Below the pieces are notes generated by a model. It did not search any database and was not told the DNA's origin. It saw only the letters and a program-made list of their open reading frames with translations. Below are positions 26,170 to 34,823 of a stretch of 64,000 nt of DNA, piece after piece. Every line of letters starts with the position of its first letter. Positions within the stretch are counted from its first letter, which is position 1. This DNA is from Akkermansiaceae bacterium. Its GTDB lineage: Bacteria; Verrucomicrobiota; Verrucomicrobiia; Verrucomicrobiales; Akkermansiaceae. The stretch covers positions 124,001-188,000 of the forward strand of contig JACKPZ010000004.1 in NCBI GenBank assembly GCA_024233135.1, written 5' to 3'. Position numbers and translations under genes: made by a program.

Positions 26170-27615
26170 TCAGCCCGGGCGGGTCATGCGGAGGGGGACG
26201 ACGCAGCGGTCGTAGGTTTCGGGATCGACGCCATGGTCCAGGGCGGCCTCGCGGAGGGTGATGTCTTTTTCGACGGCGTCATGGGCGATGCGGGCGGCTT
26301 TCTGATAGCCGATCTCCGGCGTGAGGGCGGTGACGAGCATGGCCGAGCGGTCGACGTTGGCGCGGATGCGGTCGAGATTGAGTTCGATGCCTTCGATCGT
26401 GAAGCGGCGGAAGTGATCGGCGGTGTCGGCGAGCAGGCGGGCGGAGTGGAGGAACGAGCGGATCACCATCGGCCGGAAAGTGTTGAGTTCGAAGTTTCCC
26501 TCGGCGGCCGCCATCTGCACGCCGACATCCGAGGACATCACCTCGATGCAAACCATCAGCGCCGCCTCGCACTGGGTCGGATTCACTTTTCCTGGCATGA
26601 TGGAGGAGCCCGGCTCGTTCGATGGAAGGATGAGTTCGCCGATGCCGGCCCGCGGGCCGGAGCCGAGCCAGCGGATGTCGTTGGCGATCTTGAAGAGTGA
26701 AACCGCCACACCTTTCAGCGCGGCGTGGGCGCGGGCCATGCGGCCGAGCGTCGCCTGCGCGGCGAACTTGTTGGAGGCCGGACGGAATGCGAAACCGGTG
26801 AGTCTCGCGATTTCCGCGGAGGCGTCCTCGTCGAATGCCGGCGGCGTGTTGAGCCCGGTGCCCACGGCCGTGCCGCCGAGGGCGATGGAAAGCAAGCCCC
26901 GGTTGGCGACTTCAAGCACCTGGATGGCGTCATCAAGCGAGGCGACATAGCCGGACCATTGTTGGCCCACCGTGAGCGGAGTGGCGTCCTGCAGGTGGGT
27001 GCGGCCGATCCGCACGACGTCCGTCCAGCGTTTCGCGCGCACGTTCAGGGCATCGCGCAGGCGTTTCAGTGCGGGCAGGGTTTCCTCGGAAACGAGGATG
27101 TGGCCGCACACGTGCATCGCGGTGGGAAACGTGTCGTTGCTCGATTGCGAGCGGTTCACGTGATCGTTCGGATGCACGGGCGCCTGCGATCCGATGTCGC
27201 CTCCCAGCAACTGGATGCAGCGGTTGGAGATCACTTCGTTGACGTTCATGTTCGTCTGCGTGCCGGATCCGGTCTGCCAGACGAACAGTGGAAACTCGGT
27301 GTCGAGCTCGCCACTGGTGATTTCGTCGCACACCCGCCCGATGAGGTCCGCCATCCAACCGGGGATCAACCCGTGCTTCGCATTCACCAGCGCCGCCGCT
27401 TTTTTGACGTGGCCGAAGGCATGGTAGACCTCCTTCGGCATCCGGTCGCCACCGATGTGGAAATGTTCGAGGCTGCGCTGGGTCTGCGCGCCCCAGTAAT
27501 GGGCGGCCGGCACCTCGACTTCTCCGAGGCTGTCGAACTCCACCCGCGTTCCCATCGCATCGATGCCCACCGGAAGATCGTAGACCGGCGGGTTCTTTTC
27601 CTTGGTCGCACTCAT
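26170..27615 (-). CDS. fumC: Fumarate hydratase, class II
   Basis: Iron-independent fumarase of the TCA cycle, a homotetramer of the aspartase/fumarase superfamily. The 481-residue protein carries all three superfamily regions: TQTNMNVNEVISNR, the HPNDHVNRSQSSNDTFPTA active-site block and the signature GSSIMPGKVNP with the catalytic serine. RIGRTHLQDATP contains the conserved threonine-histidine pair. The N-terminal 20 residues are a slight extension relative to E. coli FumC. Single gene, divergent from the aldolase-like gene. Confidence 0.95.
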   Translation of the reverse strand: MSATKEKNPPVYDLPVGIDAMGTRVEFDSLGEVEVPAAHYWGAQTQRSLEHFHIGGDRMPKEVYHAFGHVKKAAALVNAKHGLIPGWMADLIGRVCDEITSGELDTEFPLFVWQTGSGTQTNMNVNEVISNRCIQLLGGDIGSQAPVHPNDHVNRSQSSNDTFPTAMHVCGHILVSEETLPALKRLRDALNVRAKRWTDVVRIGRTHLQDATPLTVGQQWSGYVASLDDAIQVLEVANRGLLSIALGGTAVGTGLNTPPAFDEDASAEIARLTGFAFRPASNKFAAQATLGRMARAHAALKGVAVSLFKIANDIRWLGSGPRAGIGELILPSNEPGSSIMPGKVNPTQCEAALMVCIEVMSSDVGVQMAAAEGNFELNTFRPMVIRSFLHSARLLADTADHFRRFTIEGIELNLDRIRANVDRSAMLVTALTPEIGYQKAARIAHDAVEKDITLREAALDHGVDPETYDRCVVPLRMTRPG

Positions 27616-27727
27616 CGTATTCTCCGGTGGACAAACTCCGCCATCCCCCGCCGGCAGGCAAATTGAAATGAGGCGCGCGAAGTCCGGTCCGCTTGACCGC
27701 GGCGGCCCCGATCCTCAACGTCCCTTC

Positions 27728-29008
27728 ATGCGCGACCTCGTCCACCCCGCGGACAACCTCGTCCGGGCGATGGCCCGGATTTACCAATACCGGATGACCA
27801 CCACGTCCGGCGGCAACCTCTCGATCCGCGATGACGACGGATCGATCTGGATCACCCCCGCCCGCGTCGACAAAGGGGCGCTCGACGCCGCGGACATCGT
27901 GCGGGTTCGCCCGGACGGCAACGTCGAGGGCCGGCACCGTCCGTCGTCCGAGTTTCCCTTCCACGAGTTGATCTATCAGGCGCGCCCGGATCTGAGGGCG
28001 ATCGTCCACGCCCACCCGGTGGCGCTGGTGGCCTTCAGCATCTGCGGCGCGGTGCCGGACACCCGGCTGTTCGCGAAGGCGCGCGATGTTTGTGGCGAGG
28101 TCGGTTTCGCACCCTACGCGCTTCCGGGCAGCCGGAAACTTGGAGAACACATCGCCGGCGTGTTCGCCGAGGGGCACGACTGCGTGATGCTCGAGAACCA
28201 CGGAGTGGTCATCGGCGGCGCGGATTTCGACGAGGCGTTCCGCAAGTTCGAAACGTTGGAATTCGTCGCGAAGACGATCATCAAGGCGCGTGCGCTCGGC
28301 GAGGTGCGGTATCTGAGCGATGCGGAGGTGGCACGGATCGACCAGGGCGATCTCGAGATGGAGCGATTCGATCCCGCGCCCGCGACCAGCCGCGAACGCG
28401 AGCTTCGCCGCGAGCTCTGCAAGTTCATCCGCCGTGGCTACCACCAGCGCCTGCTCACGGCCAACGCCGGCAGTTTCTCGGCGCGCCTTGGCGATGACGA
28501 GTTTCTCATCAGCACGCGATTCACCGACCGGGCGACCATCGAGCCCTCACAACTCGCCCTCATCCGCGGTGGGAAGTGCGAGGCGGGTCCGCGGCCGAGC
28601 CGCGCCTGCGAGCTGCACCGGCTCATCTATCAGAAACACCCGGACATCCACGCCATCGTCAACGCCACGCCGGTGAATGCCACCGCGTTTTCCGCATCCG
28701 CGGCGAAACTGGACACCCGCACGATTCCGGAGAGTTACATCTTCCTGCGGGACGTTGTCCGCTTTCCCTATGACGCCGCCTATCAGAACCCGGCGACGAT
28801 CGCCGCGGAGATGACGCCGGAGTTTCCGATCGCGCTATTGGACAACGACGGCGCGCTGGTCCTCGGCACATCGATCCTCGACGCCTTCGACCGTCTCGAG
28901 GTGCTGGAATCCACGGCCGAGGCGGTGATCCTGAGCCGCTCGATCGGCGAGGTGACGCCGATGGGCGACGAGGTGATCGACGAGCTCATCGGCGCGTTTC
29001 TGAAGTGA
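27728..29008 (+). CDS. Tandem class II aldolase/adducin-like protein with degenerate second domain
   Basis: A 426-residue protein made of two class II aldolase/adducin domains, the size of two single-domain enzymes fused head to tail. Domain 1 (about 1-205) keeps the zinc ligands: Glu in PSSEFPFH, both His in IVHAHPV and His in ENHGVV. In domain 2 (about 220-426) the same positions read Ala, Asn, Thr and Asp (PSRACELH, IVNATPV, DNDGAL), so it cannot bind the metal that way. The family includes L-fuculose- and L-ribulose-phosphate aldolases/epimerases and decarboxylases; the substrate is not evident. An ATG at 27668 would add 20 residues of low-complexity sequence. Confidence 0.8.
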   Translation: MRDLVHPADNLVRAMARIYQYRMTTTSGGNLSIRDDDGSIWITPARVDKGALDAADIVRVRPDGNVEGRHRPSSEFPFHELIYQARPDLRAIVHAHPVALVAFSICGAVPDTRLFAKARDVCGEVGFAPYALPGSRKLGEHIAGVFAEGHDCVMLENHGVVIGGADFDEAFRKFETLEFVAKTIIKARALGEVRYLSDAEVARIDQGDLEMERFDPAPATSRERELRRELCKFIRRGYHQRLLTANAGSFSARLGDDEFLISTRFTDRATIEPSQLALIRGGKCEAGPRPSRACELHRLIYQKHPDIHAIVNATPVNATAFSASAAKLDTRTIPESYIFLRDVVRFPYDAAYQNPATIAAEMTPEFPIALLDNDGALVLGTSILDAFDRLEVLESTAEAVILSRSIGEVTPMGDEVIDELIGAFLK

Positions 29009-29023
29009 CGGGCACCGAATGAC

Positions 29024-29584
29024 TCACTCCTTGGCGTCCTTCTTCACTTCCGGCTTTTCTCCGCCAGCGGGCACGAAAACGAGGCCCACACCGTTGATGC
29101 AGTAGCGCTTGTCGGTGGGCGTGTCGAAACCCTCGCCCTCGAACACATGACCGAGGTGGCCGCCGCATTTCGCACAGTTCACCTCGGTGCGAACCATGCC
29201 CATGCTGATGTCCTTCTTGGTGGTGACGTTCTGCGCCTTGGCGGGATCGTAGAACGACGGCCAGCCGCAGTGGGAATCGAATTTCTCCTTCGAGGAGAAA
29301 AGCAGGGCGCCGCAACCGGCGCAGTGATAGGTCCCCTCGCCTTGTTTCTTGAACTGTTCGTAGACCGCTCCGTTCGGAGCCTCGGTCCCCGCCTTGCGGA
29401 GGATGCGGTATTGCTCCGGAGTGAGTTCCTTTTTCCACTCGGCATCCGATTTCTCCACCTTGGCGGCGGGATCGGCGGGCTTCTCCTGTTGGGTTTCCAT
29501 CATGGCTTTCTTGTCGTTGCCCGCGGAGCAGGATGCAAGGAGCGATAGGCTGAGCAGTGATACGAGCGGGAAGGTGAATTGCAT
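29024..29584 (-). CDS. msrB: Lipoprotein methionine-R-sulfoxide reductase B
   Basis: Reduces R-methionine sulfoxide in damaged proteins; here probably in the periplasm. The 186-residue protein begins with a lipoprotein signal (LLASC, Cys19) and a charged linker, then the MsrB domain (about 55-170). It has the zinc pairs CAGC and CAKC, the GWPSF motif and the catalytic cysteine in RYCINGVGL (usual form RYCINSASL). The tail GGEKPEVKKDAKE is lysine/glutamate-rich. The frame continues upstream but the lipobox fixes the start. It diverges from eboE with 123 bp between. Confidence 0.93.
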   Translation of the reverse strand: MQFTFPLVSLLSLSLLASCSAGNDKKAMMETQQEKPADPAAKVEKSDAEWKKELTPEQYRILRKAGTEAPNGAVYEQFKKQGEGTYHCAGCGALLFSSKEKFDSHCGWPSFYDPAKAQNVTTKKDISMGMVRTEVNCAKCGGHLGHVFEGEGFDTPTDKRYCINGVGLVFVPAGGEKPEVKKDAKE

Positions 29585-29707
29585 GGCGCGGCTGTGGGTT
29601 TCCCGGATGGGAGTCTGGAAACGCCAATGTATTCCCGGAATCGATCCGCGCCAGCGGTGATGTCCACCCTCGACAACAAAGTCCGGCGGCGGGAGGCTCG
29701 CGCCGCC

Positions 29708-30853
29708 GTGAAATTCGACAACGCCCACCTCGCCTACTGCACGAACATCCATCCCGCCGAAACATGGGAGGAAACCGGGCGCGTGCTTCGTGCCGACGTG
29801 CTCGCGGTGCGCGACGAACTGCGGGCGTCCGGCGATCTCGGCGCGGACGAGCCGTTCGCGATCGGCCTGCGGTTGTCCGCCCGGGCGGCGCGGGAGTTGT
29901 TAGAGCACGGTCACATCGACCGCTTCCGCGGCTGGTTGGAGGAAACGAACACGTATGTCTTCACCATCAACGGGTTTCCTTATGGCGACTTTCACGGCAC
30001 CCGGGTGAAGGAGAAGGTGTTCCAGCCGGATTGGACCGATCCGCGCCGGGTGGAATACACGATGGATTTGTTCCGCATCCTCGCGCGAATCGCGAAACCC
30101 GGCACCGGTGCCTCGGTTTCCACGCTCCCCGGATCGCACAAGTCGTTCGGCGCCGACGAACCGGTGATGCTTCGCCACCTCGCGGAGACCGCGATCTGGA
30201 TCGACGATCTTGCCGAAAAATCCGGCATCGATTTCCACCTCGGCTTGGAACCCGAGCCGCTCGGACACTTCGAAGACACGTTGGAAACGCTCTCGTTCTT
30301 CGAGCGGCTGCACGATGCCGCGCCGGACAGTGACGCGGTCCACCGCCGGGTCGGCGTGAACTACGACGCCTGCCACTTCGCCATCGAATTCAATCCCGCC
30401 GGGCCATCGCTTGATGTCTTGCGAAACACGGGTGTGCGGATTTCCAAGATCCACCTATCCAGCGCCCTCGCGCTCGATCCGCGCGATCCCGCGGCGGTGG
30501 CTGCCATCCGCGGCTTCGACGAGCCGACGTATTTCCACCAGGTGATCGCTCTCGACGAGGCGGGCGCGCTCCGCCGCTTCACCGACCTGCCGGATTTCCT
30601 CACGGCCGCCCGTTCCGGACTGCTGGAAGCTCGTGTTCACTTCCACATCCCGCTCGATGCCGAGCCCGCGCAACCGTTGCTTTCGACCATTGATCACGTC
30701 GAGGAGGTTCTCGCTTGGAAACGCGCGAATCCCGACGTCTGCCGACACTACGAGATCGAAACCTACACATGGGGAGTCCTCCCCGCGGAAATGCGCCGCC
30801 CGGTGGCCGCCCAGATCGCCGGGGAATACCGGTGGGTCCTTGCAACGAGCTAA
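29708..30853 (+). CDS. eboE: EboE-like metabolite traffic protein (TIM-barrel)
   Basis: EboE proteins are xylose-isomerase-like TIM-barrel proteins of the Ebo system, which in cyanobacteria, algae-linked bacteria and others helps move prenylated precursors across the inner membrane. The family hallmark HLxYCTNIHPxExW is at the N-terminus (HLAYCTNIHPAETW), followed by LEPEPLGHFEDT and NYDACHFAIEF metal-site blocks. The GTG at 29708 is chosen because it puts the hallmark at the family's usual distance and has GGGAGG upstream; an ATG at 29660 is possible. No eboA, B, C, D or F is next to it, which is unusual. About 381 residues. Confidence 0.82.
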   Translation: MKFDNAHLAYCTNIHPAETWEETGRVLRADVLAVRDELRASGDLGADEPFAIGLRLSARAARELLEHGHIDRFRGWLEETNTYVFTINGFPYGDFHGTRVKEKVFQPDWTDPRRVEYTMDLFRILARIAKPGTGASVSTLPGSHKSFGADEPVMLRHLAETAIWIDDLAEKSGIDFHLGLEPEPLGHFEDTLETLSFFERLHDAAPDSDAVHRRVGVNYDACHFAIEFNPAGPSLDVLRNTGVRISKIHLSSALALDPRDPAAVAAIRGFDEPTYFHQVIALDEAGALRRFTDLPDFLTAARSGLLEARVHFHIPLDAEPAQPLLSTIDHVEEVLAWKRANPDVCRHYEIETYTWGVLPAEMRRPVAAQIAGEYRWVLATS

Positions 30854-30919
30854 GGCTCGCGACATTACAAATCCCGCTGGAAGCAGGCTCGTTTCGTGTC
30901 ATCGGCGGACGTTGAGTGA

Positions 30920-31093
30920 ACACGCGAGGGCAGGACGTCCGGTCTGCCGTCCTTGTTCCCCGCCCTAACCAACGGCGGATTTGAAAAGGATCCCGCCGAC
31001 AATGCGATCTTCACCTTCCACGACAACTCGTATCTCACCGACGGCATCGATCTGGTGTTCGACAACGTGCGTTTGGTTCCCGTTTCACCGTAG
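30920..31093 (+). pseudogene. C-terminal fragment of a lost secreted protein
   Basis: In the frame ending at the TAG at 31091, about 45 residues read like a genuine protein tail: ALTNGGFEKDPADN, then YLTDGIDLVFDNVRLVPV. Tails of this FDNVRL type end many verrucomicrobial extracellular proteins. There is no start codon with plausible context and the frame is closed by a stop at 30917. It is probably the leftover 3' end of a deleted gene. The 298-bp gap between eboE and the cyclophilin holds nothing else. Confidence 0.5.
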
Positions 31094-31151
31094 TCGCCCC
31101 TGATGGACGTGCGGGATTGCCAAGCCCCGGCATCCGGGTTCTCTTTCCCGC

Positions 31152-31694
31152 ATGTCCGACATCAAGATCACGCTCCACACCACCGCCGGCGACATCGACG
31201 CGACCATGTTTTCCGACAAGGCGCCGCTCACCTGCGCGAACTTCCTCAATCTTGCGAAACGCGGCTACTACGACGGTGTCGCGTTCCACCGGGTGATCGA
31301 GGGTTTCATGCTGCAGGGCGGAGACCCCACCGAGAGCGGCCGCGGCGGTCCGGGCTACAAGTTCGCCGATGAGTTCCATCCCGACCTCCGCCATCGCGCG
31401 CCGGGCGTGTTCTCGATGGCCAACGCGGGACCGGGAACGAACGGATCGCAGTTTTTCATCACCCACGTGCCCACGCCCTTTCTCGACAACCGCCACTCGG
31501 TCTTCGGACAGGTTACCAACGGCATGGATGTGGTCATGAAGATCACCGGCAAGAACAACACCGGCGAGCGCGGCTGCAAACACAACGGTGTCGGCGACAA
31601 GATCACCTCGATCACCATCCACGACGATCCGAGCGAGCTTTTCGAGTCGCAGAAAGACCACGTCGAGCACTGGAACTCGGTGCTCGATCGCTGA
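31152..31694 (+). CDS. Peptidyl-prolyl cis-trans isomerase, cyclophilin type
   Basis: Speeds proline isomerisation during protein folding. The 180-residue protein has no signal peptide, so it is probably cytoplasmic. The active-site set is clear: FHRVIEGFMLQGGDP, GPGTNGSQFFIT and the LDNRHSVFGQV block. The C-terminal 20 residues (ELFESQKDHVEHWNSVLDR) extend beyond the core fold. It is followed by a strong terminator, so it is an independent unit. Related bacterial genes are called ppiA, ppiB or cyp; no specific symbol is assigned. Confidence 0.94.
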   Translation: MSDIKITLHTTAGDIDATMFSDKAPLTCANFLNLAKRGYYDGVAFHRVIEGFMLQGGDPTESGRGGPGYKFADEFHPDLRHRAPGVFSMANAGPGTNGSQFFITHVPTPFLDNRHSVFGQVTNGMDVVMKITGKNNTGERGCKHNGVGDKITSITIHDDPSELFESQKDHVEHWNSVLDR

Positions 31695-31735
31695 TCGAAA
31701 AGCGGATTGTTTCACATATCTTTGTTTTCAAGCAC

Positions 31736-31776
31736 ATCCCCGGCCGCCTGAGAAGCGGTCGGGGATTCTTGCTTTT
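31736..31776 (+). terminator. Intrinsic terminator behind the cyclophilin gene
   Basis: ATCCCCGGCCGC (31736-31747) pairs with GCGGTCGGGGAT (31755-31766), a 12-bp stem with one G-U pair and a 7-nt loop, followed by TTCTTGCTTTT. It begins 41 bp behind the stop codon. The rest of the gap up to 32074 shows no further feature. Confidence 0.88.
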
Positions 31777-32074
31777 GAAGGAGATTACAAACTCAAAACC
31801 AAAACGTTACAGAAACAACAACCCCTTCGGCGCCTCCCACATGATCGCGTAAGATTCACCGCCGGGCCTTGAAATTTCGGACTGCCAGAAAGTATGTTCG
31901 TCACGTCAGCCGCAACGGTTGATCTCCCCCCACATCCTGCGAGTCCCCCGGAACGCCACATTGTCGGATCGCCCCCGAACGATCCAGCCAAGGCTTCCGG
32001 CAAAGGTTTCGTCCGTGACGACGGCGGAGAGGTCACCCGTTTCCGGAAGGCAATCGAATACCCCCCGATTCGAA

Positions 32075-32596
32075 ATGAAAGCGCCCCGTTTGTCCTATTG
32101 CACCATTGGCATCCTCGCCGTCGCGGCCGGAGCCGCCGCCGCCCAACCGGTCCTCGTCCGGGTTACCTCGGAGACCATCGCCCGTCTTCGTCAGAACGAT
32201 CCGATGGTCCGCATGGAGAAGCCGTCCACCTCGACCCCGCCGATCGTGCGGCCAAAGGCAACGGCGCTCACCGAGGAGTCCACCATCCTGCACGATGGCA
32301 CCAACTGGACGATGGTCCCGAATGGAGCGGTGATCCACTTGCCGGAGTCACAGCGCGGGCACATCAACGCACGGCCGGTCGGCAACCTGATGTCGTGGCG
32401 GGATTTCCTCGCCAAGAACAGCGCGTGGCTCAGCACCCGCGACATCAGCTTCGACCAGGCGGCGGGCAACGAGAAGGTTTCCTCGTCGCAGCTCGCCGAA
32501 TGGCGGGAAGGCGAGAAAATCGTCATCGCGGTCCATCAGAAGGGCCCGATCCGCATGAAACTCTCCATGGCGGAACCCGAACTTTCGCAGAAATGA
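32075..32596 (+). CDS. Secreted protein of unknown function
   Basis: A 173-residue protein with a clear signal peptide (residues 1-23, ending AAAAQ) and no recognised domain. The mature part has a TESTILHDGTNWTMVPNGAVIHLP stretch and a charged C-terminus (EWREGEKIVIAVHQKGPIRMKL). The ATG at 32075 is set by the signal peptide. Its stop overlaps the next gene's start in an ATGA, so the two exported proteins are translated together and probably act together. Function cannot be inferred. Confidence 0.75.
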   Translation: MKAPRLSYCTIGILAVAAGAAAAQPVLVRVTSETIARLRQNDPMVRMEKPSTSTPPIVRPKATALTEESTILHDGTNWTMVPNGAVIHLPESQRGHINARPVGNLMSWRDFLAKNSAWLSTRDISFDQAAGNEKVSSSQLAEWREGEKIVIAVHQKGPIRMKLSMAEPELSQK

Positions 32597-33561
32597 TCCG
32601 ACAAGCGGTCATTCTGGCGCTTGCGGCGCCGCTGTTGCACGCCAGCGAGTCCGCCGTCGATTTCCGACGGGTGGAAGTGCCTGGCCAAGGGATCGTTTGG
32701 GACGCACCCTGCGAAACCGATCCGTCACCGGCGGTGGCGCGTGTTTTCTGGCAGCGGACCTGGCGCTTGGACTCCGGGCGCATGGAATCACCTTGGTCCG
32801 ATGCGTGTCTGCGCGGTCCGGCGGTGCCCACGGCCGCGGTCACGGTGCGCACGCTCGACCCCAAGGGGAAGATGCCGAGAACCAGGGTCGACCAACCGTT
32901 CGTCGTTGAGGTCGAGATCGGCGGCCTGCTGAGCGGCATGGATTTTCCGGAATCCGTTTCCAAGGTTCTGCTCGAGCGAAGGCTGGAATCCGCGGAAGAA
33001 GATCCCGAGTCCCGCCGCATCCTTCTCGGTTCGAACGGTCTGAACCGCTTGCGGTTTCCGGCCTCCGGCCTCACCGCGGACGATCCGACCAGGGCCCGCG
33101 GCGAGGAGGAATTCATCGTCCACACGTTGGCCGGCGACGGCCGGACGCCGACCCGCATCGGTGGCGCCCGAGTCCTCGTGCTTCCTGTCGCCTCAGGTCG
33201 CATCGTGGGGATTCGCAGCGGAGACACGATCGATCACGCGCCGCAGCTCAAGATCGTGATGACCGATCTGTATCCGACGAGTGCGAACCGCCTGATGTTG
33301 TTTCCGGGAAGTTCGGTGAACGGAAGATCCGGCAAAACGCTGCGACTGAGGACCATCGACGCCGAGAACTGCGCGAACGTTTCGTTCTCCTTCAAAACCC
33401 TCGACCGCCACCTCTCTGGTGACGGCACCTACACGCTCGCACTGATTTCCGATACCGTTTACGGCCGCGAGCTGCTGGCCGATCCGATCACTTTCCAAGT
33501 CCGACGGAACCTTCAGGCGAGCGCGGACACCACGCGCGGCCGTCGAGGTCCCGCGCCTTGA
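32593..33561 (+). CDS. Secreted protein of unknown function, partner of the upstream gene
   Basis: A 322-residue protein with a short signal peptide (residues 1-17, ending LLHA). The mature region looks all-beta, with repeated polar/hydrophobic strands and no catalytic motif recognised. Blocks such as VDQPFVVEVEIGGLL and GDGTYTLALISDTVYGRELL suggest Ig-like or carbohydrate-binding folds. The start codon overlaps the stop of the upstream secreted gene, which makes a two-gene operon. It ends with a basic tail (TTRGRRGPAP). The gene behind it is on the other strand. Function unknown. Confidence 0.75.
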   Translation: MIRQAVILALAAPLLHASESAVDFRRVEVPGQGIVWDAPCETDPSPAVARVFWQRTWRLDSGRMESPWSDACLRGPAVPTAAVTVRTLDPKGKMPRTRVDQPFVVEVEIGGLLSGMDFPESVSKVLLERRLESAEEDPESRRILLGSNGLNRLRFPASGLTADDPTRARGEEEFIVHTLAGDGRTPTRIGGARVLVLPVASGRIVGIRSGDTIDHAPQLKIVMTDLYPTSANRLMLFPGSSVNGRSGKTLRLRTIDAENCANVSFSFKTLDRHLSGDGTYTLALISDTVYGRELLADPITFQVRRNLQASADTTRGRRGPAP

Positions 33562-33658
33562 GCACACTCCCCCCCGAACCAGCCGGTCGGTGAGGTCGGA
33601 GGCCACGCCCCCCACTCATACGACCATCCGATCCACCGGCCGGCACTTTTCGGGGAAC

Positions 33659-34777
33659 TCACCAGTCGGTTCCGAGTTCGTAGCGGCCGGCGAGTTCCAA
33701 CAGGTCCTCGCGCATCGGCCACTCGTCCGGACGCTCGCTCGTTTCGTGGCGCTTGCTGGCACCCTTGAGCATCATGCAGCCGGTGTTGTCGCCAATGGCG
33801 CGCACCTGATCGACTTCGTCCGGCGTGAGGCGCACATCGGGCAGAGCGGCGAACTCGCGGATCTTGTCTTCGATGGGGCGGGCATCGTCTCCGGACTCCT
33901 GGATGAAGGTCGGGACCACGCTTTCGACCGCGGGGTGGCTGAGGTTCCAAATCGAGGCGAACTGGAGCATCGTAAGCCCATATTTCTCGGCCACCGGCAT
34001 CATCTTTTCCGCTTTTTCCATCCCGTGCTGCACCCAGCCTTCCGGGCGGTAGGTCCGGTGGTCACCGGACTTGAATTCGTGGCCCGGGCGGGTCAGGTCA
34101 CCGTGAAACACGCCACCGTGATCGACCACCCGGGTGATCACCTTGACGCCGTGTTTCTCGCAGGCGGGCAGGGTCAGTCCCACCGGCCATGGTTCGAGCG
34201 GATTGAGGATCAGCATCGACCAGTCAATGATCTCGCCGAAACGTTCGAAACAACCGATCAAGTCGAGGGAGAAGCCGTTGGCCGGTCCCGGCGCGATGCC
34301 GAGCCGGTCGGTGAGGCCTTCGGTTTTCGCCTGGGCCATCGCTTCCCAAACCGCCTCGCTGGTGTAGCCGAGTTCGTCGGGATTGTGGAGCATGAGCAGG
34401 TCGAAGCGGTCCGCGCCGCAGCGTTCGAGTTCCTTGCCGGCGGCCATGCGGACGAAGTCGACGTAGCCCTCGGGGCCGCGCAGTTCGGGATCGGTGAAAC
34501 GCGGATAGCCGCGCGCGCCCTGACGCTGGCCTTCGTAGAAATCGTGGCCGATCATGCCGACGAGACTGTAGGTCGAGCGGTCGATGCCTTTCAGCGCACG
34601 TCCGAGCAGATCGTCCGCCTTGCCGTTGCCGTAGACATCGGAGGTCACGAATGTCCGGATGCCGGCTAGGTAGGCGGTCTCGATGCAGCCGATGAAGCGC
34701 TCCTCGCTGAGGGTTTCCCCGAAGTGCATGAAGCGTCCTCCGCTCCAGGTGCCGTAGGCGGTCGTGGTCAGATCCAT
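33659..34777 (-). CDS. Aldo/keto reductase-like protein lacking the usual catalytic lysine
   Basis: A 372-residue TIM-barrel protein of the aldo/keto reductase superfamily. The typical landmarks are the catalytic Asp-Tyr pair in SDVYGNGKADDLLGRAL (Asp47, Tyr49) and the histidine in DRFDLLMLHNP. The strand that normally carries the catalytic lysine (usually xTKxG) reads YSLVGMIGHDF, with no lysine visible. The enzyme may have lost or altered redox activity, or use another residue. The C-terminal region RLTPDEVDQVRAIGDNTGCM is a typical family tail. No obvious operon partners; substrate unknown. Confidence 0.82.
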   Translation of the reverse strand: MDLTTTAYGTWSGGRFMHFGETLSEERFIGCIETAYLAGIRTFVTSDVYGNGKADDLLGRALKGIDRSTYSLVGMIGHDFYEGQRQGARGYPRFTDPELRGPEGYVDFVRMAAGKELERCGADRFDLLMLHNPDELGYTSEAVWEAMAQAKTEGLTDRLGIAPGPANGFSLDLIGCFERFGEIIDWSMLILNPLEPWPVGLTLPACEKHGVKVITRVVDHGGVFHGDLTRPGHEFKSGDHRTYRPEGWVQHGMEKAEKMMPVAEKYGLTMLQFASIWNLSHPAVESVVPTFIQESGDDARPIEDKIREFAALPDVRLTPDEVDQVRAIGDNTGCMMLKGASKRHETSERPDEWPMREDLLELAGRYELGTDW

Positions 34778-34823
34778 GGCGGGGATGGGTAGGTGCGGGC
34801 GCCGCCCCGGTCAATCCCAAGGA

